This document shows positions 28,812 through 36,277 of a stretch of 64,000 nucleotides of DNA, one piece after another. The position numbers and the translations under genes are program-made. How positions within the stretch are numbered: position 1 is the stretch's first letter; each line of letters starts with the position of its first letter. The stretch lies in assembly GCA_947245585.1 (NCBI GenBank), contig CAMXPV010000002.1, positions 99,083-163,082 of the forward strand, given 5' to 3'. The DNA is from an uncultured Lachnospiraceae bacterium (GTDB taxonomy: Bacteria > Bacillota > Clostridia > Lachnospirales > Lachnospiraceae). A model generated the notes under the pieces. The model saw only the letters and a program-made list of their open reading frames with translations. It did no database searches and was not told where the DNA came from.

Positions 28812-29590
28812 AATCCGTGCTGAAAAAAATATACATCGCTTTGATTATCCTATTTCTGTACGCCCCTATAGGCACCCTGATCGTGCTTTCTTTTAACGCG
28901 AGTAAAACAAGGGCAAAGTGGGGCGGCTTTACCTTCAGGTGGTATATCTCCCTGTTTCAGAACGAGGAAATTCTGCGGGCGCTTTTTAACACCCTGGCCA
29001 TTGCGTTTCTGTCTTCCTTTGCCGCAACTGTCATCGGCACTGTGGCCTGCATCGCCATGATGGCTATGAAACGCAGGACAAAATCTATCCTTATGGGAAT
29101 CACCAACATTCCCATGTTAAACGCAGATATCGTCACAGGAATTTCCCTGATGCTGCTCTATATCAGCCTCGGCATCCGGTTCGGCATTGGAACCATACTG
29201 TTATCACATATAACCTTTAACATTCCCTATGTGATCCTGAGCGTCATGCCCCGTGTGCGGCAGTTGAATGTGAGCACCTATGAAGCGGCCCTTGATCTTG
29301 GAGCCTCCCACATAAACGCCTTTTTTAAAGTGATGTTCCCGGATTTGCTGCCCGGCATCCTGTCCGGTTTTTTGATGGCGTTTACCATGTCTCTGGATGA
29401 TTTTATCATCACGCATTTTACAAAAGGCGTGGGTGTGGACACCCTTTCCACCAAAATTTACACGGAAATCAAAAAGGGCATCAAACCGGAAATGTACGCG
29501 CTCTCGGCCCTTATTTTTATCACGGTTTTGACGCTGCTTGTTTTAATCAATCTGTCTCCAACAGACAAGAACAAAAGAAGAAGCGAATAG
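28808..29590 (+). CDS. potC: Spermidine/putrescine ABC transporter permease
   Basis: A 260-residue permease with six helices and the EAA loop (EAALDLGASHINAFFKVMFP). The ATG overlaps the potB stop as ATGA. The final SLDDFIITHFTKG segment is typical of PotC. It is the second channel half. Confidence 0.93.
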   Translation: MKSVLKKIYIALIILFLYAPIGTLIVLSFNASKTRAKWGGFTFRWYISLFQNEEILRALFNTLAIAFLSSFAATVIGTVACIAMMAMKRRTKSILMGITNIPMLNADIVTGISLMLLYISLGIRFGIGTILLSHITFNIPYVILSVMPRVRQLNVSTYEAALDLGASHINAFFKVMFPDLLPGILSGFLMAFTMSLDDFIITHFTKGVGVDTLSTKIYTEIKKGIKPEMYALSALIFITVLTLLVLINLSPTDKNKRRSE

Positions 29591-29616
29591 TTTCAGAAAC
29601 GAGGAAGACGAAAGTC

Positions 29617-30696
29617 ATGGGAAATAAAAGAATCTATCAACTCAAAAAAGCAATGTGTGCACTGATCCTGCTCTCAGTGTCGGCATTATGCGGTTGCGGC
29701 TCCACAGAAAAGGGCGTAAACGGTCAGGTCATCGTCTACAACTGGGGCGAATACATTGACCCCGAAACCATTCGTATGTTTGAGGAAGAATATGGTATCA
29801 AAGTCATTTATGACGAGTTTGAAACCAACGAAAGTATGTATCCCAAGGTGGAGTCCGGCGCTGTCGCTTACGACATTGCCTGTCCCTCCGACTATATGAT
29901 CAGCCGCATGATCCAGAACGGCATGCTCTCCGAGTTGGATTATAGTAAAATGCCCAATGTGAAGAAAAACATCGGCGCTCAGTATTTTGAGCAGTCTAAG
30001 GGATTCGATCCGGACAACAAATATGCTGTCCCTTACTGTTGGGGCACCGTGGGAATTCTCTACAACAAGACTATGGTGGAGGAACCCATCACCCGTTGGG
30101 AACAGCTCTGGGACGAAACATATGCCGATAATATTCTCATGCAGGACTCCGTCCGCGACGCTTTTATGGTGGCTGAAAAATTAAACGGCAATTCCATGAA
30201 TACCCTCGATCCCGAAGAGTTGGAAGCGGCAAAAGACCTGCTGATCGAACAAAAACCTTTGATCCAGGCTTATGTGGTAGATCAGGTGCGGGATAAAATG
30301 ATCGGCGGTGAGGCAGCCATCGGGGTAATCTATTCCGGCGAGGCCATCTATACCCAACGGGAAAATCCCGATCTGGTGTATGTCATTCCCGAAGAGGGGA
30401 CTAACGTGTGGATTGATTCCTGGGTAATTTTAAAAAATGCGCCCAACAAAGAAAATGCAGAAAAGTTTATCGATTTTATGTGCCGGGAAGATATCGCACT
30501 TATGAACTTTGACTATATCACCTACTCCACACCCAATGAGGCGGCACGCGAATTGATTGAGGACGAGGCCATCCGAAATTCTGAGATCGCCTTTCCCGAT
30601 CTGTCACAGTATGACAACATGGAAACCTATATCTATCTTGGCGAGGAAGGGGATTCCCTTTATAATGAACTGTGGAAGGAAGTGAAAGCGTATTGA
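29617..30696 (+). CDS. potD: Spermidine/putrescine-binding lipoprotein
   Basis: A 359-residue periplasmic-type binding protein. Signal peptide and lipobox end at SALCGCGS, then VIVYNWGEYIDPETIRMFEEEYG, the classic PotD start, and YDIACPSDYMI. Asp and aromatic residues around YCWGTVGILYN and IDSWVI are those that hold polyamine amines. It delivers putrescine/spermidine to PotABC and ends the operon before a hairpin. Confidence 0.93.
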   Translation: MGNKRIYQLKKAMCALILLSVSALCGCGSTEKGVNGQVIVYNWGEYIDPETIRMFEEEYGIKVIYDEFETNESMYPKVESGAVAYDIACPSDYMISRMIQNGMLSELDYSKMPNVKKNIGAQYFEQSKGFDPDNKYAVPYCWGTVGILYNKTMVEEPITRWEQLWDETYADNILMQDSVRDAFMVAEKLNGNSMNTLDPEELEAAKDLLIEQKPLIQAYVVDQVRDKMIGGEAAIGVIYSGEAIYTQRENPDLVYVIPEEGTNVWIDSWVILKNAPNKENAEKFIDFMCREDIALMNFDYITYSTPNEAARELIEDEAIRNSEIAFPDLSQYDNMETYIYLGEEGDSLYNELWKEVKAY

Positions 30697-30720
30697 GGCA
30701 GGGATGCTGTATCCCTGCCT
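30696..30720 (+). terminator. Hairpin terminator after potD
   Basis: AGGCAGGGAT / ATCCCTGCCT, a perfect 10-bp stem with a GCTGT loop, overlaps the potD stop codon and is followed by a short ATTTG. The next gene is convergent. Confidence 0.7.
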
Positions 30721-30774
30721 ATTTGAGGCATTTGCAAATCCTACATCCTCCCATAATCTGGGCCTATCCCAGAG

Positions 30775-31308
30775 TTACTTCCCAGTCTGCCCCTGCAATT
30801 TTCTAAATGGATATTTCCCATATGTACTGTTTTCGTTCCATTCAGCAATACTTACAACATCAACTTTATCTATCATCTGTCTTCCGATATCTAAATCTTT
30901 TTGCAGTGCAAATGGCAGTTGTGTCTTTAGTCTGTCCCTAAGCCTTCTGCGCATCGTAGAGTCTCCATTTGGCGCCTCGATTACATAAATGTACTGCACC
31001 GGTTTATCTTTCCCTAACAAATACAGATAATGGTAAGAATCATAAAACTTACGCACCACTGACGCAAATTTCCTATCATCCATTGGATTAAACGAGCCAG
31101 TCATATCTCTGAACACCTTTGCCTTTTTTGTATCAGCATTCTTGTATTCCACCATCATAATCACATCAACATTTTCAAGAACAAAATCTGCATCAGATAA
31201 TGGTACCTTTGCATCATGATAAATTTGATGCATTTGATCTGAAGCCCAAACAGCCGCGGAATAATCCAAACCATATTCTCCATTCTCATCTATAAAAATC
31301 TTATCCAT
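30775..31308 (-). CDS. Small protein with PD-(D/E)XK-like signature, partner of the ATPase upstream
   Basis: A 177-residue soluble protein that I do not recognise by family. The segment SDADFVLENVDVIMMVEYKN contains an acidic residue, a hydrophobic strand and E-x-K, the minimal PD-(D/E)XK nuclease pattern, and it is followed by a basic, Arg-rich helix (STMRRRLRDRLKTQ). The ATG is 9 bases past the stop of the ATPase gene, so both are co-transcribed and probably work together. An effector nuclease regulated by the ATPase is the most attractive reading, but it rests on a short motif only. The gene sits in a small decayed accessory island. Confidence 0.55.
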   Translation of the reverse strand: MDKIFIDENGEYGLDYSAAVWASDQMHQIYHDAKVPLSDADFVLENVDVIMMVEYKNADTKKAKVFRDMTGSFNPMDDRKFASVVRKFYDSYHYLYLLGKDKPVQYIYVIEAPNGDSTMRRRLRDRLKTQLPFALQKDLDIGRQMIDKVDVVSIAEWNENSTYGKYPFRKLQGQTGK

Positions 31309-31317
31309 GCCTGTACC

Positions 31318-32427
31318 TCACATATCGTAAACTTCATCCAGTAGTTTATTATCCGCCATCATAATATAGTTTGGTGTTAAGTCTTCCATCTTATATGCAG
31401 AAGTACTATAAATCTCTTCCTTTTTATGATTACTGTCTTTGGTTCCCATTGCCTTCTCTAGTGTATCAGGCAATTCAGATGTTCCCCTATATAAATTATG
31501 AAACATTACTTGGCTGCTTTCCGAACGTCTGATTTCCAGATATTTTGCAAAATTATAACTGTGTGTTGCTATAAATATCTGCACACCATTCTTTTGTAAT
31601 TCAAGTAATATACTTACCACAAGCGGATATAATTCCGGATTCAGACTCGCTTCCGGCTCATCCCATAACAGAACAGAACCTTTCTCCAATAATCCGTTCC
31701 GGATCAGTTTCCACAATAAGCCAAGTTTTCTTAGTCCTTCCGCCTCAAGGGAAAACTCAATTTTACGCCCGTCTTTTTTTATTACGTAAAACACATCATC
31801 TTCCTGCACCACGGTACCGTCAATAGCCTCACTTATCTTTTTTAGCATTGCCTGACAGGCTTCCGATATTTCCCTAGTCTCCGGCAGTGATGCATTGACA
31901 ATAATATCCACCTGTGTTCCGTCAAAGGGCATATTATACTTTTGATTCATGGCAAGGAATCCTTTAGAATGAGCCAACATCTCCGTTGTCGGTATAAAAA
32001 CTGCTGGAATATTTAGTCCAAGCCAATCGTCAAAATTAAAGATTCCATTATGCGACAGGCTGTTCTCAAAGCAATGCTCTCCATCTGACACTTTATAATA
32101 ACAATATCCTTCCTTATAGTCTGAGCTTTTAAGAGCCTCTGAATCTTTCAGATTATTAGAAAAGAAATCCTGCAGCCTCTTAGTTTTCCCTTCCGTAGTT
32201 TTTTCAAAAGACCATTGTGTGGCGGCATAAATCATTTTAAGAATCGTTGTTTTTCCAACCCCATTCTCACCAATCAGGACATTAATACCATCACAAAAGT
32301 CCAAATGGAAAGCATCTGAAAGCAAATCATCCGGTTTTAATTCACCAACTTTACAATCCCCATTATTTTTACGCCATTGTCTCTGAAAAACCATTACATT
32401 TAAAATATGAATTGATTTAATTGCCAT
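31318..32427 (-). CDS. ABC/SMC-type ATPase (AAA_15/AAA_21-like), probable defence ATPase
   Basis: A 369-residue ATPase. Walker A is LIGENGVGKTTILKMI (near residue 55), the signature-like segment EAEGLRKLGLLW, Walker B SVLLWDEPEASLNP, and a His switch IATHSYNF. Such stand-alone ATPases are typical of phage-defence and toxin systems (OLD, Septu PtuA, PARIS AriA types), where they pair with a nuclease or other effector. A GAGGAGG site precedes the ATG. Only 16 bases upstream lies the stop of a truncated DNA methyltransferase tail, so the original operon ran methylase, ATPase, small protein. No TOPRIM domain is seen after the ATPase core. Confidence 0.75.
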   Translation of the reverse strand: MAIKSIHILNVMVFQRQWRKNNGDCKVGELKPDDLLSDAFHLDFCDGINVLIGENGVGKTTILKMIYAATQWSFEKTTEGKTKRLQDFFSNNLKDSEALKSSDYKEGYCYYKVSDGEHCFENSLSHNGIFNFDDWLGLNIPAVFIPTTEMLAHSKGFLAMNQKYNMPFDGTQVDIIVNASLPETREISEACQAMLKKISEAIDGTVVQEDDVFYVIKKDGRKIEFSLEAEGLRKLGLLWKLIRNGLLEKGSVLLWDEPEASLNPELYPLVVSILLELQKNGVQIFIATHSYNFAKYLEIRRSESSQVMFHNLYRGTSELPDTLEKAMGTKDSNHKKEEIYSTSAYKMEDLTPNYIMMADNKLLDEVYDM

Positions 32428-32443
32428 TGCCAGAAACCCTCCT

Positions 32444-32608
32444 CTATAGCTTCACCAATAAATCCACTTTTAACGTTTTCTTCCCTTCCTGCGCAACTTC
32501 AATTCCTTGGAATTTCGCATAATTCACTTTCACGCCATCATCCAAGTCAATCTTTATTCTTCTGTAACGAGCTTGTAGCAAGTAACACACCGACACAAAA
32601 ACTTGTAA
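32444..32608 (-). pseudogene. 3' remnant of a DNA methyltransferase (BREX PglX / Eco57I-like C terminus)
   Basis: A 54-codon open tail without a start, closed upstream by a TAA. Its translation contains [20 protein letters not shown], a segment that closely resembles the C-terminal end of PglX-type and related adenine methyltransferases. No catalytic motif remains. It ends 16 bases before the ATPase gene, whose ribosome site lies right after its stop, so this looks like the remaining end of a deleted upstream gene. The family call is from memory of the conserved DDGVKVNY tail. Confidence 0.55.
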
Positions 32609-32650
32609 TTATTATACCGCCCTGACACTCATGATACAACTTGGATTTTA

Positions 32651-33088
32651 CTATTTTTTCATTAAAAATGCAAAAAAGGGAATGTCCATGCCGCAACACC
32701 TGACATTCCCTCTTCGTAATTGAATTTTTCGCTGTTTATTATTTTCTAATTGAAAAACAGCTTTACCACCACTATGATTTGCACGTTTACCATAGCCTGT
32801 ACGAACATATTGACTTATCCGTTTTCTGAGTCTATCTGCTTTTCCAATATATAATAAACCGTCCTCATATCCTGAATTGTCACATATTTTTTCCCATTTC
32901 TCTATCAGCTCACCCACTCCATATACCTTATACGGAGAATCTGAGTCATCTCTAAACTTTACTACAAAATCAGAGGGCATATACACCTTATATATCCCGC
33001 TACACTTTGGAATCTTTTTTCGATCTTTTACTGATTGTAATTCTTCAAATGTATATTCCATATTCTCTTGTACATTGGGTATTTCCAT
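32651..33088 (-). CDS. GIY-YIG nuclease-like protein with replaced C terminus
   Basis: About 145 residues. The GIY-YIG core is clear: SGIYKVYMPS (GIY) and GLLYIGKADRLRKRISQYVR (YIG and the conserved Arg), with SGGKAVFQLEN after it. The family usually continues with a conserved Glu/Asn-containing part and a PFANR-like end, but here the frame turns into KQRKIQLRRGNVRCCG and reads across a terminator hairpin and its T-run. So the 3' end was probably lost and fused to foreign sequence; the missing C-terminal catalytic residue makes activity doubtful. The ATG at 33088 follows AAAGGA; a GTG at 33112 is possible. Confidence 0.6.
   Translation of the reverse strand: MEIPNVQENMEYTFEELQSVKDRKKIPKCSGIYKVYMPSDFVVKFRDDSDSPYKVYGVGELIEKWEKICDNSGYEDGLLYIGKADRLRKRISQYVRTGYGKRANHSGGKAVFQLENNKQRKIQLRRGNVRCCGMDIPFFAFLMKK
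32672..32710 (-). terminator. Terminator hairpin inside the end of the GIY-YIG frame
   Basis: GGGAATGTC / GACATTCCC (9 bp) with a 15-base loop is followed on the minus strand by six T. It lies inside the apparent coding frame, which implies that the true upstream gene ended before it or that the frame was created by deletion. Confidence 0.7.
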
Positions 33089-33117
33089 TATGTTTTTGTC
33101 CTTTCTCTTCACTCAAT

Positions 33118-33633
33118 TTATTTTTTCTTTGTCACAGAAACGATTGCACACACCACACAAATCAAGCACCAGAACGCCCAAATTCTAAGATCACTATAAC
33201 TTCCGGCAAGTGCAAATCCCATAAGCGCACCAAGCCCATACAGGACAATTAATGCAATATCGCCGCCTTTTCCACCTTTTCTTGTCGCTACAGATACAAT
33301 ACCGCCAGATAAAAGCATAATAGCAACAATAATTCCCGCACTCCCGCTTACCTCTCCATTATTTGATAATGCGTTTCCCAAGCCCGCAGCACATGATTGG
33401 AACGATACTAATATAAATAAAACCATAGATAAAATTCCTGAAACGAGCTTCCATGTTGCAAGCGGCGCACCACTATCCTTGCTTCCATGTGACGCTGTGT
33501 TAGCACTAGAAGCTGCTACGCCAGATGGAGCTGAAAGCTTCATTACATAGCCGCATTTAGAACATTTTACTGACTGCCCCGCTTGCACTCCCGATATTAG
33601 ATTTTGACATTTTGGACATTTTACACTTGCCAT
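33118..33633 (-). CDS. Zinc-ribbon membrane protein
   Basis: A 171-residue protein with an N-terminal zinc ribbon (two CxxC pairs: CPKC and CSKC in residues 6-27), a Ser/Ala-rich linker, and four likely membrane helices (about 62-82, 98-113, 125-145 and 150-167). A strong GGAGG precedes the ATG. Proteins of this build are common in gut Firmicutes and of unknown function. It lies between the GIY-YIG remnant and a truncated repeat protein in the accessory island. Confidence 0.75.
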   Translation of the reverse strand: MASVKCPKCQNLISGVQAGQSVKCSKCGYVMKLSAPSGVAASSANTASHGSKDSGAPLATWKLVSGILSMVLFILVSFQSCAAGLGNALSNNGEVSGSAGIIVAIMLLSGGIVSVATRKGGKGGDIALIVLYGLGALMGFALAGSYSDLRIWAFWCLICVVCAIVSVTKKK

Positions 33634-33661
33634 TTTATTTTTCCTCCTACCTCAAAATTTA

Positions 33662-34345
33662 TTAGTTTACACGAAAGCTAATTGCTCCTGTATCTGTAAT
33701 CGTCTCATATGTTTCCGCATCATAAATATGAAAATTCACTTCAATATCTTCCACTGAGGTAATTCCATTTTCTTCTAATTCCGAAGACAAAAGTGTAATA
33801 TCATCAAAAGCCTTTTTGCCGTCATAAATTGTACTGCTAAATAAAGGCGTAACCATAAAACCATTTACAGACATATTATCACAGTTAATGCCTACTTTTT
33901 TCCCTGAAGAATTTTCTATGTATAACAGTACTGCCATCCCCCAAAAGCTGTTATCGTCTACATACTGTCCAACAATACGAATACCGTCCTGTGCATACAG
34001 CTCCTGCCCCTCTATTTCTACCGCCTTATCCATATTTTCATAAGCGCCTGTCTTAATTACAGCAGCTTCCGAATCAAACAACGTATCCCAACTATCAGAA
34101 TCATATATATGAAAATATACTTCTATTTGTCCAATATTAGAAATGCCCGCAGCCTCCAACTGACTGGAAGAAATGTACATAATTTCGTTAGCCTTCTTTC
34201 CAGCAGCCACTGATGTGGAAAACAAATCACTTATCATATAATCATTTACAATCAAGGCGTTACACCCTATGCCGATATTTTTATCCGAGTCATTCTCAAT
34301 TAGCAGCTTAATCCCCTCTCCCCATATAGAGTCAGAGAGATATTG
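33662..34345 (-). pseudogene. 5'-truncated protein with two tandem ~105-residue repeats
   Basis: An open frame of 227 codons with no proper start; it is closed by TGA at 34346-34348, and the first possible TTG is at 34255. Two repeats align: one begins QYLSDSIWGEGIKLLIEND and the other QYVDDNSFWGMAVLLYIEN, and both continue through KNIGI/KKVGI, a VNDYMIS/VNGFMVT strand, an AAGI/ENGI helix and EVYFHIYD/EVNFHIYD. The break falls exactly at the repeat boundary, so an original protein with more repeats and an export signal was cut here. Such repeats look like extracytoplasmic beta-sandwich domains. Function unknown. Confidence 0.6.
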
Positions 34346-34474
34346 TCAAGTGTGTTTGTAAATTTTTAGCAAAATCCTGTTACCTTCACTCCAAATACCA
34401 AACACAATCATAAATCCGTATTGCCGTCCTTCCCTGAAATCTGGACAACCAAGTATACACTCCCTCAGAATTGA

Positions 34475-34526
34475 ATCTAAAAAGGTGCATCGTTTAAAAG
34501 CTCTCACTTCATCACGATACACCTTC
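34475..34526 (-). terminator. Probable terminator at the end of the cobalamin operon
   Basis: AAGGTGCATCGT (34482-34493) and ACGATACACCTT (34514-34525) pair with one mismatch and on the minus strand are followed by TTTTTAG. It lies about 75 bases past the last cob gene. The rest of 34346-34602 shows no gene; an A+T-rich segment at 34350-34370 resembles an insertion-sequence end but no transposase is present. Confidence 0.65.
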
Positions 34527-34602
34527 GATTGTCTGACAATCTACTATTACTTTTCTTTACGCGCTTTCGTACATTCCCATACTCTGTTATCATAATGCGC
34601 TC

Positions 34603-34839
34603 TTACCTTTTCAATATCTGAATTACCGCATCATAATTTTCAGGATGATGGGGAAAGGTACAGTTTGTGCAGACTTTTATCTTTCTCCCATCCTTTTCTA
34701 TATATGCAGGATTCCCCGGACAATTATCCCTTAAATATAGCGGGCAATAGCAAAACAGGCAATTTAAGTTTTCCAATCCCTTATGACAGGGAAAATACTT
34801 ACAGTTCCTGTTCTCAAAAAATCGATATGAATTTTCCAT
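34603..34839 (-). CDS. Cysteine-rich small domain protein of cobalamin clusters
   Basis: A 78-residue Cys-rich protein: ENRNCKYFPCHKG, LNCLFCYCPLY, DNCPGNP and VCTNCTFPHH give about nine Cys plus His residues that could bind zinc or an Fe-S cluster. It matches the cysteine-rich small domain family often found beside cobalamin genes. The ATG at 34839 follows GGAAAAG. It is the last gene of the cob operon. Role unknown; linkage suggests metal or corrinoid handling. Confidence 0.7.
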   Translation of the reverse strand: MENSYRFFENRNCKYFPCHKGLENLNCLFCYCPLYLRDNCPGNPAYIEKDGRKIKVCTNCTFPHHPENYDAVIQILKR

Positions 34840-34863
34840 ACTCACTTTTCCAAACTTCCTTTC

Positions 34864-36270
34864 CTATATCATTACTTGATATACCCTTGCCTTATCAATA
34901 AATGCCCTTGCAAATGCAGGATTTGACGGATAATATAAATGCGGAAATCCTATCCACTGCGTTTTATTTTCTATAATGCAGGCATATTCTTTTCCGGTCA
35001 CCGGCTTAACTGCTATTACGTCCGCCCCATTACAGGTGCTGTCGTAATAATGAAATTCATGTCCTTTTATTCCCCCGCCGTTTAACAGGAAGTGCTTTTG
35101 CTTTTCCCGAAGTTCTATGTAACCGAAACGAACCAGTTTCCCGGTATGATAGCAGGCTGCTGGAATAACTCCCGCCATATCATAAGAAAACCCTTCTTTA
35201 TCTTTCAAAGAAGAATGTAAATACATAAAACCGCCGCATTCTGCCACGACTGGCATTTCATTTTCAACCGCACTCCTGACTGCCTCACGCATTCTCGTAT
35301 TTGCGCTAAGCTGTTCCGCATACAATTCCGGATATCCGCCGCCAATTAACAGGGCATGGCATCCTTCCGGCAGTTTTTCATCCCGCAGCGGAGAAAAATA
35401 TGTTATATTTGCCCCATATTCCTCCAGCAAGTGGATATTATCAGCATAATAGAAGCAGAAGGCTTCATCTTTTGCCACTGCTATCGTTGGACGGCTGTCA
35501 CTAACTGCTTTCACATGACCAATATCCCCATAGCTTTCGATTCTGGTTTCTTTTATCGCTATTTCTTCAGATTCCAGTTCTTCCGCGCTTTCTGCTATTT
35601 CTTTGATACGCTCTACGGAAACTGTCTGTAAAAATAATTCAGAAACCGCCTGTAATTTCTCTTTTATATGATTCACCTCATCCGGCAAAAATAGTCCTAA
35701 ATGCCTGCTTTCAATGTACAGTTTGTCATTTTCAGGCAAAAAACCGACCACTTGGATTTTCAGTTCCTCCTCAATCAATGGCTTTACCAATTCAAAGTAT
35801 CCTTTTGACATTCGGTTCAGCAGGATAGCTTTTATCAAATGTTTTTTATCATAATCGAGAAATCCTGCTATCAATGGCACAATGGAGCGTCCCATTCCCT
35901 TCGCATCAACAACAAGCACAATCGGTGTTTTTGTCACTTCTGCAAGCTGATAAGAAGAACCTTCTTTCTTAACTCCGCCTACCCCGTCATATAGTCCCAT
36001 AACACCCTCAAAAACTGCAAAGTCCATTTTCATTACACTTTTTTGAAAAAGTTTCCTTGTCTTTTCTTCATCTGTAAAAAATGTATCCAGATTTTTTGCC
36101 GGAACATCTATTATCTTTTCATGAAACATCGGATCAATATAATCCGGTCCGCATTTATAAGAAGCCACTTTCAAGCCGCAATCCTTTAATACCTGAAGCA
36201 AGGCACAGGTGACTACTGTTTTTCCGCTTCCACTTTTAGGGGCGGCAATCATAACTCTTTTTATTTTCAT
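34864..36270 (-). CDS. cbiA: Cobyrinate a,c-diamide synthase
   Basis: A 468-residue ATP-dependent amidase. N-terminal dethiobiotin-synthetase-like domain with IAAPKSGSGKTVVTCAL (P-loop) and YKCGPDYIDPMFH, and a C-terminal glutamine amidotransferase domain with the catalytic Cys in VVAECGGFMYL and a His in IKGHEFHYYD. It amidates carboxylates a and c of the corrin with glutamine. The ATG at 36270 is 7 bases after the CbiJET stop. Confidence 0.93.
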   Translation of the reverse strand: MKIKRVMIAAPKSGSGKTVVTCALLQVLKDCGLKVASYKCGPDYIDPMFHEKIIDVPAKNLDTFFTDEEKTRKLFQKSVMKMDFAVFEGVMGLYDGVGGVKKEGSSYQLAEVTKTPIVLVVDAKGMGRSIVPLIAGFLDYDKKHLIKAILLNRMSKGYFELVKPLIEEELKIQVVGFLPENDKLYIESRHLGLFLPDEVNHIKEKLQAVSELFLQTVSVERIKEIAESAEELESEEIAIKETRIESYGDIGHVKAVSDSRPTIAVAKDEAFCFYYADNIHLLEEYGANITYFSPLRDEKLPEGCHALLIGGGYPELYAEQLSANTRMREAVRSAVENEMPVVAECGGFMYLHSSLKDKEGFSYDMAGVIPAACYHTGKLVRFGYIELREKQKHFLLNGGGIKGHEFHYYDSTCNGADVIAVKPVTGKEYACIIENKTQWIGFPHLYYPSNPAFARAFIDKARVYQVMI

Positions 36271-36277
36271 GCAAATA

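Noticed and set aside
34350..34372. A+T-rich motif resembling an insertion-sequence end
   Set aside because: No transposase or paired inverted repeat found, so not called as a mobile element.
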